DNA of 64,000 bases. Source: Zelopaecilomyces penicillatus (taxonomy: Eukaryota > Ascomycota > Sordariomycetes > Hypocreales > Pseudodiploosporaceae). The first letter of the stretch is position 1; every line of letters begins with the position of its first letter. The DNA lies in NCBI GenBank assembly GCA_005765155.1, contig VCCP01000001.1, forward strand, positions 3,658,001-3,722,000, written 5' to 3'. The translations under genes were made by a program, and so were the position numbers. The notes beneath the pieces are model-generated. The model saw nothing but the letters and a program-made list of their open reading frames with translations. It ran no database searches and was not told the origin of the DNA. Of this stretch, positions 23,274 through 36,000 are shown one piece after another.

Positions 23274-25259
23274 GGCTGGTGACTTTAGTTATGGGCGCTC
23301 CTGGTACCCGGATAAATATCTAGGTACTTTATGCAGGCCGTGGATGGTGAGCCAAAGTCTAGACGCCCAGTAAACGGGCTGTCGGCCTGACAAGGAATAG
23401 GGCGTAAAGATAAGGGAGTAATATGGCCCCCGTCGTCGAGTATATCCAAGGGAACCCCACGCAACAGTTCAGCCAATGCAATGCAATACCACAAAGCACC
23501 TTGGTCCGCTGTGTCGCAACGTGATGAAGTGTCCTCACAATAATTGACCAAACGAGCTTTTCCAAGTTTTTTTTGGCGGATATGATCAAGAGTGGCTGGC
23601 TGTAGATACAGGATGGCGGCCAACAGGGATTGGAGATTCTAGAAGAGCCTCGGTGTTGTGCGAGGGCGGCGAAAAATCGCAAGTGCCGGGGAAATAAAAC
23701 GCAAAAGTCAATGAAGACGAGCAATAGAGTTGGTTGGTAATGCTCGCTGCTGGAGCACCGAGAAGATGGGATCAGAAAGTTGGTCGCTAGGACGAATCTC
23801 AGGTGACGACGGTGGCCAGGATAAGGTAGGCTTTGGTAATCGGCGTCATTTGAACCTTTGACAGTTGTTCTGGGTAGCTGTAGAAGAAGAGCCACTATCC
23901 AGTTAGTATGATGTCGGCTTCATCAGTCTGACAGGTCTGCCAATGTTTACGAGAAACAAAAAAAAAAAGTGACGATGGTGGAGGAGCGATTTGCTGGCGC
24001 AGGCGCAGACACAGGCGAGTGAGTTGAGTTGCGTGAACGGATTGTCGGATGGAGGGGCTGCTGGCGAGAGAGTCCAAAAAAGACACGAGGTAGTACTGTA
24101 GTAAACCTAATTGAAGCAAGCCAGCACGCAGAGCAAGGCGGGCCAAGACGCCCCTTCTGAGATTGATGGGCTGGGCGGCTCTCGGGAACTGGAAGAAGAA
24201 GAAGAAGAAGAATTGAGCAAAGGAAGGGGTTTCGAGAAGGAGGCGCGGGCAGGAGGAAGGATAGATATTGAGGAACGCTGGAAGTGCTCAGTGAGTGACA
24301 TGTGCTTCCCCAGACTGGGGGCTACCCTTTTGTCGGGAAACGACCCAGTGCCACTACGAGGTACCTGGCTTTTGGTTCCCATAAAGGTCGATTACAGGTG
24401 CTCTTTAGGGGCTTGACACTGACGGTACAGTGGGTGTACAGTTGATACAGGTATCGATGTGGACCTCTAAAACTGCCCACTGCAAGTCGCCTAATAAGCC
24501 AGGCTTGCAGTGCTGCGGCTCGTCACTGCCATTCGTCACACAAACCTAGAAGAACCTGGTTCAAGACGAAGCAGAAGAAGAAGAAGATCCATCAAAACTC
24601 GTCCCCCTGGACCAACCAAAGCCGGCAAATACACAATCCAGCCCTTTTCTTTTGCTTGCCTGTATGTGTGCGTGCGTGCCTACCTGCCTATTTCCATCAA
24701 CGGGAAAAAATGAATGTTCTTTATTAACCTTGACTGCCTGAAACTAAGAAACAGTCGCAAGTAATTATTTTCTGACTGGCCCCCCCCCCACCTTAGCACC
24801 CCCCAACTGAAAGGGCCGAAAGACCCAAAAATTTCCGCCTTCTGTAAGGAAAGCCTGGCACCAGTGGGAATCCCGTTACGTACGTACAAACATCGAAGAC
24901 GTAAGAGAAAAAGGATCCAAATGTAAGGAGAAATGAGAAAGAAAAAGCCCACTCGGCGCGTTTTCTTTTTTTTTTTGGTACTGCTCAAGGCTCAGACCTT
25001 AGTAGGTATGCGCGCACGTGCTCACTCGTACATACGAGCGAATGCAGTACATTGACAATGGACATGCGTATATTGTCTAGGACTGTGTGTCTCGTGTGTT
25101 GGTATGGAGTTGTTGAGGTTGGCTTGTGAAAAGTCTGGGGTGCAAGTTCTCATGGGCTAGGTATTCTATGTGTCGACTTGGCTATAATCATTCATGCTGT
25201 TGTGTTACTCTACTCACATTCCGGGGACGATGACAATGTTTACCACAACAGCGGCTGCC

Positions 25260-25310
<51 letters not shown>

Positions 25311-28300
25311 AGAAAATAGCAAAACTTATCAAAAAGTAAAGCGCTGTCATTGGGAAAGATCGTCGCTTCACATGCTCATTGCTGCAGCTCTGCCTCTCTA
25401 CGGCCTCGTCCCACGGTGCCTCAGGATCAGGCCATTACTCGAGCAGATCACAATCCTGACCGTCCCGCTCGCGCCATCGCCGTGCGCCGCCGGCCGCCGC
25501 CACCACCGTCTGTATTTGTAAAAGATGGGATTTCCCAAGGCTTCTCTGGAAACAACAGAATGGTTGTAGGGAAATGCGTTTCTTGGCTTTGTCCATGTGC
25601 CGATTCTTTCCCACATTCCACAGCACTAAATCTAGATTTTACTTAGCCTTGGGGTACTCACTCACAGTCAAGGTCCCCTCCGTATCCCGTATCGTCTCTT
25701 CCTCGGCAAAGGTGTTGGTTGACCAATCTCACCTGGGGGCCAATTACCTTATCTCTGCCCACCACATTTTAAACATTGGCTATTAATAAGAAGTTGAGAT
25801 TGGCATACATAATGGGGAGTGGATCCCCGGCATAGAGTCGCTGCAGCCTTGATAGAATCTGCAGAGGGCCGACCAGCCAGCCACTCAGCAGACTTGAGGT
25901 GTGTTTATCTCCTCCCTCTACGCATCTTATCGTCGTTATCATGACCCTCATCGTCATCGTCACCACCACCATCGTTCCGTCTTCCCTCTCCTCCCTCCTA
26001 TTACACCTCTAAATAAATGGCCCGCCTGCTGATGCCCCTCACCTGCGGCCTTTCCCCGCTCCCCCAGGTCCAAGCCTTGCCTCGTCTTTTGGCGTCCGAG
26101 CAGAACATCACTACGTCACATCTGCCTGTTTTAGCTCCACCGTCAGCGATATCAAGAGACTAATACCCGGCTACTGGACACCAAGTCAGTCACACCACTG
26201 CACGCCGGCATACCCAGTTGGGAACTTGGGGCTGCTCCGGGTCGTCTCTCTAGAAGGGAGAACTTTCCACCTGTTGCACCGTCAGTTACCTAGGTATGTA
26301 GAATATGGAGAGTTCTGTGTGTCGGTGAGGTGCATGTGGTTCCTCGACATGGCGTTGGTGCTGCTGGGAATGAGGCACAGCACACAGACACAGTAGCGTG
26401 TCAGTCCATGTAGGTACTTCGTATGGAGATGATTATCCCATTACCAAATGGAAATTCCAAGAAAAGGAGCCGGCAAACTATCCCTTCGTTGCCTGCACAT
26501 TGCGCAGCCACCGAATGAATACCTCTCACGTAATTGATAATGGCTAGCACTTCCGCCAAACTCTGCTGTTGTCGACGCCGCTGCCTGTACACCTAAAATA
26601 AAAATGGCTCCTTGCCATCAACAAGGGTGGTGGTGGTGGCGGTGGTGGTGACGAGACAAAAACTGTTCGAGCGCATGTTTGTATGTATGTACGCCGCATG
26701 CACAGCACAGCACAGCACATCAAACAAATACCGGTACATACATATTATAGGGCGTTCGATGCGTCCAAGCCCAACGGTTCTGCCGAGATGTCCGAATGCA
26801 ACGTCTCCCGAAGAAAGAAAAAAAGCAAATATTGCAGAGGAGAGAACCCCCCCGTTTACCGTGCTCCGGGTTCTTCCAAATCGGAGAGGATGTGGTGCTG
26901 ATCTGAGAAAGATCAGGGTTCATACATAATATTAAAGCACCTATCAAATCTTGGTTTGACTAATTAATAATAGCCCAATGGCCCGCCACCCGGGGCGGTG
27001 AAACGGAGCAAGGAGGAGGAACAAGCCGGATTGACAGCAAACGAACCCGCCCTTTTTTGAGACAACCCCTCTCGAAATAACGCCCCGATAAACTCCATTG
27101 TCATAGACTTGTGTACTGAGCACCGAGGCTGGAGGAGGAGGAGCGAAACACAAACCATAGAGCGAGAACCCCCGATGCCGCTAACCAAAGACAGCAGCCC
27201 TCACTCGAGATTCCCTGAAAGCTGAGAGAAGCCAAGGGCGTGGCGTTGGCGGCCGCCGGACTCCGTAGTTGTGTGTGTTTTTTTTTCCGTCAACGTACTG
27301 CAACTAACGAAATGATGCTGAACCAGCGGAAACAATAGGGGGGACTTGGGTACTTTCAATTTACTAATGATTTTGGAGGTTCGTTGCATACATGGAGGCC
27401 GTTTGATACGTGAGAAGCGGTTACCATCGCTACAAAGGCTCCTCCCGCTATGGCTGGCAAACATAGCACCACAGCCCCCAGTGAGGGCCATGGAAGATCG
27501 GGTCAGAATACCGACTTGCGGCACCAGGAGGATTTTGCAGGACGTCATTCGGGGTTCTCCACTAGCGACCCAAGGAGACCAGAGTGTCCAGACGTTGGAT
27601 CACAAGACCGCAGATCTATTTGTCGAGGGTTTGAATTCACTGGCTGGGTTGGGCTTTTACTTCTTTTGGGTTATAATCCGCGAGCAGCCCTAGCCCACCA
27701 GACTCAGTTTCAAAAAAACGTGGTGGTAGCCGCCTGTTGCGCAACGTGACATTTCACGCCCAGTAATTGACCCCGATGTCGGATTATCGCCCCTCCCCCT
27801 TGACTCGGTGCTGGATTGAAGTTGAATAAACCATACAAGAAAGTAATACTAGGTAGCTGCTTGAGTGATTGGTAGGGCCTTTTACGCTTTCAGCATTCGC
27901 CAAGGGTGAATGAATACCGTTGTACAACCATTTCTTCTTCATGGAAAAGATCACAGCCCGTAATATTTGTCATCATTCCCTAATCGGGCTATACGCCACG
28001 TGCTGGTGGAGAAACCGCCGATTTGATGCGATCGTGAGATCAAACTACTGTAGGTCCCAAGGTCCCCTGGCCCAAGCCCAAGCCCACCCCCTACGGCAGC
28101 CCGGCCCGTTGAAGGATAAATCGGGCTACATGAAGGGGAAAAAAGGGTGCACTGCCACGGCTGGGAGAGGGCGATTGATGGAATTGCGATATCTAAACTG
28201 TTGATGGGACATGTCACTTCTTAGCCTTTACATATGGCAGTAACACCCTACTAGGTAGTTGGCTGTGTTTCAGCGGGCATCGTGAGGTGTGTTTGACAAT

Positions 28301-29824
28301 GGCCCTTTAATTCGTAAGCTTGTCATTTCAATCTTGTACAAAGCCCCTCGCGAGGCTAGGGAAAATTAACCAAATTGTTTATTCGCGACATCACAACCGG
28401 GCAGCGTTCAAGGAGGACAAGCGCCTGGCCAAACCCTGAATTGCAATGCGAGTCAGTCATTCACAAGCAGCCGTAAGGTTTTGGTTTTTTTTCTGGTATT
28501 ATTTTTTGCCACTTCGCACAGGCGCTACAGGACCTATTTGTGTGATAACAATACTGCGTCTTCCGTATTCTATACAAAGCACCGAGTCATAGCCCTCGGG
28601 TGTGCCCCGTGGTACTTGATTAATTCACAATCTGCGAAATGTGAGGGAGAAAGATCGACAATGTGGATGTGCAGGGAAACTGATGATAAAAAAATGAAAG
28701 ATCCGAAACAACAATGGCAAAAACAAGAGAGGAAAGGGAAGGAAGGGTTCGGCGGAAGGGACTCGAATCCAGCGCGAGACATACCGAAACACCGACAAGA
28801 AAAGTTTATTTTTTTAAACCCATATTAGGAATAATACATGACAATCAATAACAAAGGATAGCCTTCTGATAAACAAAGGAATAATAAAAAGGGAAGGGGA
28901 AGGGGGTGTGTGACCAACTCAAAACAAACGCGTGGTGGTGGGCATCTCATTTCAGTTGCATCTCACAAAAAGAGACACTACGTCATAACTGTTCACGACA
29001 ACGCACAATTCAAACTTTGATGGCAAGTTTTTTACAGTGACGCGCTGGTTTCTTCTTTTCTCTGGGGATTGGATTGACTTATTGAGGAGACAGATGCTGG
29101 ATAAAAAGAAGAGACCAAATTGGAGCAGTAGAATAAAATAAAAAAACGTCGTCAAAAACAAGGCAGAGTAGAATTGTAGTGGTGGATGTGGCAAGGGAGA
29201 TATCTACAGTGGGAGACACATGAGAGAGTGAACTGAAATGTAGTTCATCAAGATAGATGCACAATGATGCGATCAAGTGCAACCTACCGTCCCACAAGCC
29301 TTCATCCCGCAGCGCCAAAGTGGTCATGATGAAAACTCTTTTTTAAAGGCATGCTCACACACACACGGCCTGCATCTCCTCAACTGGACGGCATCTCCCA
29401 CATGGCCCGTCTCTCGGCGTTGAACTTGTTTTAATGGAATTCATCAAATCTGCATTAACACATGTCATCGAAGATCAAAGGCCCTCCCCTCCTAGATGTT
29501 GGTGGTGTTAGAAGTAGCTTCGTCATGTCATGAACAGAAAATCTTTATTTGGAGGGGAAAATTGAAATAATGAGCCCAAACACCCAGGTCAACTCAATCA
29601 ATCAATGGACAGGGAAAAGACAAAATTTAGGCAGATTACAATACTCCATCTTCAAAAGGAATTGACAAAGGTTTTGATAAAATTGAAATATACTAGAATG
29701 CAGAAGAATGGAAATAGTGCAAAGAACCCCAGTACACCAAACCTCAAAATTCCAGGATTCACCCGCAGTAAATCAAGCCCATATAGACATCTTTACATAC
29801 CTCTCACCTCCATCAAATCACTGA
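23274..29824. other. 6.5 kb gene-poor region
   Basis: This stretch probably starts with the promoter and 5' UTR of the Dal81/TamA-like gene. It contains a GAA run at ~24194-24211, a 46-base (GA)n microsatellite at 25262-25307, TGG-type triplets near 26625-26650, a palindromic TACCTAGGTA at 26287-26296, and a tRNA T-arm-like remnant near 28759-28770 on the minus strand. Open frames reach at most ~178 codons and none shows a domain or a splice-supported model. I see no protein gene. Confidence 0.6.
25262..25307. repeat. (GA)n microsatellite
   Basis: About 23 uninterrupted GA units lie in gene-free DNA. Confidence 0.95.
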
Positions 29825-29922
29825 GCGGCCATAGATTAGCTGGGAGATCGTCAGACTGAAGTAAAACTTCAATCCTACGGATGCCTATCTGAAGGTCGTG
29901 TGTTCGAGTCACACTGGCCGCA
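29825..29922 (+). tRNA. tRNA-Phe(GAA) with a 25-base intron
   Basis: All arms fold. The acceptor stem is GCGGCCA with TGGCCGC. The D-arm is GATT/GATC. The anticodon stem is TCAGA with TCTGA, the variable loop is AGGTC, and the T-arm is GTGTG-TTCGAGT-CACAC (perfect). The discriminator is A at 29922. The anticodon loop CTGAAG + A is interrupted after the base 3' of anticodon GAA by an intron at 29862-29886, which contains ACTTCA, complementary to the anticodon region. The mature length is 73 bases. The internal B box GTTCGAGTC is at 29902-29910. Confidence 0.95.
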
Positions 29923-29930
29923 AAGTATTC

Positions 29931-29936
29931 TTTTTT
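29931..29936 (+). terminator. Pol III T-run terminator of the tRNA-Phe gene
   Basis: Six T residues start 9 bases after the last tRNA base. A second, longer T-run lies ~15 bases further on. Confidence 0.8.
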
Positions 29937-30845
29937 GGCCTCTTTTTCGACTTTTTTTTGGCAACCCACAAACAGATAGGACAAGGTTAAATATTACAGT
30001 GCCATCTTATGAGATAAGTCCCCTTCATGCCATGAATCATCTGATAACAAAGGTGCCATGCCAAATGTAGGGCATTATACATCAAATGAGACAGGATGAA
30101 ACGCCATGCGCATGGCTCTTTGGCAGGCAGTGGCTGAAACAGTAGCCAGTAGGATTTTTATAGTTCAATCCGTATCACTCACAACACCAATTCACTTTTT
30201 ACTTGTGGCAATAAAGTTGATCAAATCATGTCATTGTATCAAAGCAATGCTATCTAGCATCACTCATTCTCATTCATGTTATATATTCTCCCAACATCAC
30301 TCCTTCTCTTCACTCATGTCTCTCTCTCTCTCTCTGTCTTCCCTATAAGTAGGCCCTTTATCCGACCTCAACAATAAAAAGGAAATTTTTGCAACTTTCA
30401 GACTTTCTCGGACGTCGGGTCCACAAGATTCGGTAAAATGGGAGGAGTGTAACAGCAGCAGCAGTAGCAGCAACAACAACAAAACCAAAACCAAAATGAG
30501 TTTGGTTTGGGGGTAAAATAAATACAGAGTGCCAGCCCAAAGCCTACCACGGCCCCCCCTTTTGTTCCTGTCAGGAATAGAAAAAGGGGACTGTCTTTCT
30601 GTGGCCATTATAAACTAAGAATAAGTTTGGGACGAATGCTTTCCGTTCCCTTTGTGCGAGGAAACAATATAAAAAAAATGAGTATAAAAAAATGAAACCC
30701 TTTAGGCCAGGGTCTTTTGCAATAAAGGATGCGTGAAAAAACGATACCAAGGATTGACTCCGGGTAAATAAGAGGTTATGTAGGTGCTTATTTGCTTGTT
30801 CCGTTTTATTTGGCAAGACAAAATGATAGCAAGCGTCGGATCCGC
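29937..30845. other. Spacer between tRNA-Phe and the tyrosinase 3' end
   Basis: This stretch is AT-rich, with a (TC)n run at ~30318-30336 and mixed CAG/CAA triplets near 30455-30490. The part next to 30845 should be the tyrosinase 3' UTR. I see no gene. Confidence 0.6.
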
Positions 30846-33031
30846 TTACATGGGAGCAGTCCAGGTGGTCTTCTTTCCACCGCGTCTTGAGCGGTCGGCA
30901 ACACGAGCAGGGCGGCGAGAGCCCTTGCCGAATTTGGGGAGGGCGGTGATGCTCTCGGGGGCAGTCTCGGTGACGTTCTCGAGAGAGAATTTCAAGCTGG
31001 GGACGGTATCAAGGGCAACAAGGGTACCATCGTGCTGAAGAGGAATATTAGTAAATGGTTCACATATCGATTATGTCTTAGAATATCAGAAAAAACATAC
31101 CTTGACGATCTCAACAGCGAGTTGGGACTGAATGCTGTCGACGGCCTTGGGGGCAGACTGGGACTGAATGCCGGTCTGCTGAAGAGCTGGGTCGAGACCG
31201 AATTCACCGTGAGTGATACCAGAGACGGGCTGCTGCATGATGACCATGGAACCAGCGCGGGCACCGCCAACGTAGACAATGAGCTCAGCAGGTCGAGGAA
31301 TATCGCTAACCTCGAGCTCAACGCTGACGAAATAACGGGTGGTGGTCGCGGGAGCACGCTTATCGTTGCTACGCTTCTTGCCCTGGACCTTGCCGTACAG
31401 GCGGTTGATGGTGGCGGTGACATCGGCCTTCATCTGGGCAGCGGACTTCTTCCAGTACTCGACACCAGCGTAAGTGTAACCGAATCCCTGGATGCTAGCA
31501 ACGCTCTGCGAGGTATACAGCTGACCCTTGGCGTTGTAGAAAGGAGCAAGTCCGGAGGAGGGGCTGATGGTGGCACCGCTGCGAGAGGACCAACGAGCAC
31601 CACCGGAGTAAGAGCCGGTGAAGACGGACAGGCTGGGGTTCATGGCAGACCAGTAGGCCCACAGGCGATCGACGTTGGTGTGGTGAAGCATGCTAGAATT
31701 GGATTAGCAAAATTGGACATCATGGGTAATGATCTGAGGTCACCTACAAGAGAGGGTCAAAGCCAGAGAAATCGGCGCTGAGGAAGTGGTTGCCGCAGCC
31801 ACCATCCCAGTGAATACCGTTGTGGATCAACTCCAAGCTGATACCGGAAGTACCAGTGGAAGCAAACTCATTGAAGGTCTTGGAGCGAGTGAAGGTATCG
31901 TACTAGATTGAACCATGTCAGTTAAAAAAAATTCACGCACAACCAATAACCATACGCTCGTTACTTACAGTCCATTGCTTGTAGGGGCGCTTGGCAAGGT
32001 TGGCGTTGGCAGTTCCGGGATAAGTATTGGGGCTGGGGCATCGGACAGTCGCGGGACGCCTCTGGGAATCGAAAGCTCCGTACTTTCCGTTGATAGCAGC
32101 GGTGGGGAACCTGAAAGAGGCGAGCGGGTTGTTGACATTGACCTTCTTAAGAGCGTTGCCGTTGGGAATGTTGACGCTCATGGTCGCGGGCACGGTGGAA
32201 GGCGGCACATAGGTGTCAGCGGACCAATCCCAGTAAGGAGATCGGAGCGAGGCGGCGGCAGCCTGGTACTGAGCGCGATACTGCGTGGGATAGGTGTTTG
32301 CGATGGCCTTGGCGCGTTCAACGAGGACTTGCTCGAAGAGCATAACGAAGGGACGGTGCCACGAGAGAAACAGGTTTTCCTATGTAACTCGTGTTAGCCT
32401 TTTCGTGTTTCTCCAATTTGTGAAGGTGACAGTGCCATGCTTTCGGGGTTTAACTTACACCGTGGGGGCAGTAGCCTTGCCATCCTGAACCACCGACACC
32501 AGCACCAGTTCCGTTCCACTGAATGAAAGGTCGACCGTGAATACCTAGATGCACCATATTAGGACTCGGCGGGTAAAGAGGTGGGTTTCCGCAGTGTCGT
32601 CACACTCGCGGCATCGTGAGGAATAGGACATACCGCCAACCTGGAAGTAGGAGAGAGGATCATCGGAATTGGCGGCCTGCATCTGCGAAAGAGCGAGAAT
32701 GTAAAGATCCCTATCAAAGTGAAGAGTGGTTAGTGACTTTTTCTTTGTTCTCTTTTTAATATCCCAAAGCTTCTCTCTTCAACGCGCCCGGCCGTCTCAT
32801 CTCTTCACCAGGGTCCCGGGAATTGTGTGCGCGAAGAAAAAAAAAAGCATCCAATTGTTATTCTTTGCCGTACCATTGTGCTCCACCGTTTGACTGCAGC
32901 TGGTTGATGTTGAGTCTCAACGGAACTCCGTTCTTGATGTCGGTCGGGACACCGGTGACGGCATAGGGTCTCTGTGAGACGACACCGGAGGCGAAGGCCA
33001 GCACCGCAACGGCGCTCTGCAACAGCATCAT
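30846..33031 (-). CDS. Secreted tyrosinase (type-3 copper phenol oxidase)
   Basis: Seven exons give 555 residues: 33031-32874, 32710-32634, 32544-32459, 32379-31969, 31902-31748, 31692-31101 and 31034-30846. All phases match (introns 163, 89, 79, 66, 55 and 66 bp). A signal peptide is visible (MMLLQSAVAVLAFASGVVSQ). CuA ligands are H81 (GIHG), H106 (YCPHG) and H115 (SWHRP), with spacing 25 and 9 as in fungal tyrosinases. C104 is placed for the Cys-His thioether to H106. CuB shows H271 and H275 (IHNGIHW), plus the HH pair 299-300 (FMLHHTNVDR). After a core of ~400 residues come GKKR (400-403) and KR (407-408), likely protease sites that release the C-terminal lid from the latent proenzyme. The extreme C-terminus is basic. 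It oxidises mono- and diphenols to quinones for melanin or cross-linking. It resembles the secreted Trichoderma TYR2 type. Confidence 0.95.
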
Positions 33032-36000
33032 GATGGCGATGGTTGGCTGAAGCAGCTGCTGCTAGAGAGAGTGTGGTGGTGGTGAAAGGTTGTCGACGAC
33101 GACGCGGGATGACAACGACGACGTAAGTAGCAGCACGAGGAAAAAGGGAGAGCGCAGCGAACGTGCTTCCAATTTGACCCAGGCGTATGTGTGTGTGGAA
33201 GTAAAGGGTTTGTCTTTGTTTCTTTCCCCAGTAGCAACAAGACAGGCAGATGGAATACGTGAGGCGTCTACACTGAGCGAGTGAACAGATGTGAGTCCTT
33301 GTCTGGGAGTAGTTTCTCGAGGGATGGCCCTTCATGTTATTATATCATTTCCACCCACCCCCACTGACCACCCCGAAGAAGCGCAGCTGTCTGTGTGTAT
33401 GCGTGTCTGTGTGCCTGTCTGTTGTCTTGTTCGGCCTACACCAATGGCACCCCAAGGCCGAGGAAGGGGAGGATGGGATGAGAAGGGTAGGGGGGGGGCG
33501 TGTCTGTACGGAGCTCTCAGTTGTACAGTCCCTCGGGTTTGCTTGCCGGACCCCAAGCACTTGGGAAGCTCCGCCGGCGCCTCGTTTTCTTTGGGGCCAG
33601 GGGGGGTCGTGGTAGGGCGTGAGCCATCGGTCTTCGTAACGCCACAGCTGGGTCGCATTCTTTTTTTCCTCTCCTCTTAGGGGGGGGCCAAGATCCTAGG
33701 CTAGTGGAGCTAGGCACCGTATCCAGAATTGGGTGCTGTGTTGTCCATCGTTGGTTCGTGTGTGGATGTTTTTTTCCCTCCTCGCTCTCTCTCCTCTCCT
33801 GGACTAGATTAGACGGCCCAGGCAGCAGGGTCGAGGCTAGGGAGGGCAAGCATTGAAGGCTTCTTGTCCAATGGAAGTGTGGGGCCTCCCAGGACCTGGC
33901 GGATGTCGAGCATGACGGCCTTGGCCTGCCAATTGACCGCTGAGACTGCTGAGACCGCTGGGAGTAACTCGTACTACAGGAGACAGACCATTGCAACCGT
34001 AATCAGTCCCACAGTCCATGCTACTCCCTGCTATTGGAAGTAGTACTGCAGCACTATTTTCAGGTAATCACTAATAATACCTACTACATAAGCTACCTAA
34101 GGTACTCACTAATACCATCCAGCATCAGCAACCACTGAGCAAGGGATTTGGGAGGGACGTTGCGCTTGGGGACTCTCCAGGCCAAGACGTAATTCCACCC
34201 GCTGTACATACCTACCTAGGTACTGTAGTTGTGCACCGTCAACTGTTTTCCCCTCTTTGTAACTCGTTTTCGTTTCTTCTTTTTCCCTTTTCTTTCTTTG
34301 TCTTGTCTACACTAGGCCTAATACCACCCAAGCAGTTACGTACAACACTACGAAATACACCAAGCAATAACGCGTTGAATTTATCCGCCGATGTGCTGGA
34401 CTGATGCTGCGTGCGCTGAGACATGCATTTCCAGCTACAGGTACAGCCGGGCTCTTGGATCGCTTGCCAAGCAGCTGCCGTCGCCCCAGCGGTCCCCTTT
34501 TTTTCCCATTGGCTTTTAGGAGGGCTCCCCATCATGCCGCCCATCCATCCCAATGATGCCACCTGAACCGGACTGGACGGGACTGGACTGGACTGTGACT
34601 ATTTTACAGTGTGCGCTCAGTGCATGCATACATAACTTACTGCTACCTAAACTGCTGAGGTGGGCATCCATAGCCTACTGACCTAATCACAGGTGCTCGC
34701 GCCTCCGTATCCCAATGAGGGTCAATATTGGCACCATAAAAAAACGCTGCGGCTGCAGCCTCCTGCTAGCTGGCTGGGCCTCTCCCGCTCCAATTTTAAA
34801 TCTTTTTCAAGAAACCCTCCCAAACTACCACCTACCTGTCGTACTGCCTAGGTAGGTAGGCACAGTCCACACAATGTGCTACGGAGTTTGCAAGTAGACC
34901 GAGACAGTCCGAAAGGGGCCCATTTGCATTGTGCCAGTAGTTTCTGTACTGCATTACGGCACTGCTGTACTACTCCCACTGCCCACTGTCTGCCCACTGC
35001 AAATGCCAACCCGCTGTCAGAGGGGTCCTCCCTCTCACTCAACTCTCACACACTCACACACTCTCTCTTTTATTCAGGTACACCCGCGCGGAGACCGCGG
35101 CAGGGGGGGGCTTCCCAGTGGGGACCAGTAACAAAAACAGAGATCGATCAGCCAAACGATGGCCATGATTTGCGCCGCTACTCGTGGTTGAAAGACAAAA
35201 ACGGGTCCCCCGCGCGCCTCCCCCCCTGGCCTGCCAACCAAGTTTGAACCCGAAAGGTGGATAAAACGGCACTGGAATGCAAGCAAGCAAAAAAAAGTCT
35301 ATGGAAGGAATCTATATTACCCGCTGGTTAAAATTCTTGCGATGCGCGCGCATAAACTTCAAATTCGGTTCGTTACTGTGCTGCTGTGAGTGACTCTAGT
35401 AAACCTTGGTCAACCTGAACGACGTTCGTTCCGCGGCTGTGAAGCCCCGAGCCCAGCTCAGCCCAGCCCAATAAATCCAATCCAGGCAATTGGGTGCCTC
35501 GAACAGACAGGGAAAGAGGGGGTGTGTGTATGTGTGTGTGTGCCTCTCCACGCGCGCCTGTGAGTTAAACATGAGGTCATTCTTCATGTAGGGACTCGTA
35601 TTCCAGACAGCATGAGAGAGAGAGAGAGAGGGCAACGGAAAAAACCCGCAACAACGACTCGGTTCATCGCTATATGCATGCTCTGTCATGGGGCTCCCAG
35701 CCTGGTGTACCTCATCCCAGTTGTGGCACCCAGCCCGTTTTACGACTGGTTCCTTCAACTCGGTTTGGTGCAATCCCCATCGAAATGGCCAGGATAGGCA
35801 TTCTAACGTTTTGGAAGTGCTTATTCTCAGCCCACCACCACCTTGTTTGCTCCCCTCCAGGGCTTGGTTGGTGGCCACTTTACCTCCCCTTGGCCTAATT
35901 TGTCGTTTCATCATACGACCTGGAAAAGGCCGAAGTGGGTATGTGTAGTTTGCTCCATACAGTATCAACTAAAAACGGAAAACGGGAATTATTTTCAAAG

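Noticed and set aside
23359..23895. 178-codon minus-strand frame upstream of the Dal81/TamA-like gene
   Set aside because: It is probably 5' UTR or promoter. The translation shows no domain and overlaps another open frame of equal quality.
31915..32397. Plus-strand open frames of 160 and 249 codons across the tyrosinase
   Set aside because: They are antisense shadows of the tyrosinase exons, whose copper ligands and splice sites fix the true frame.
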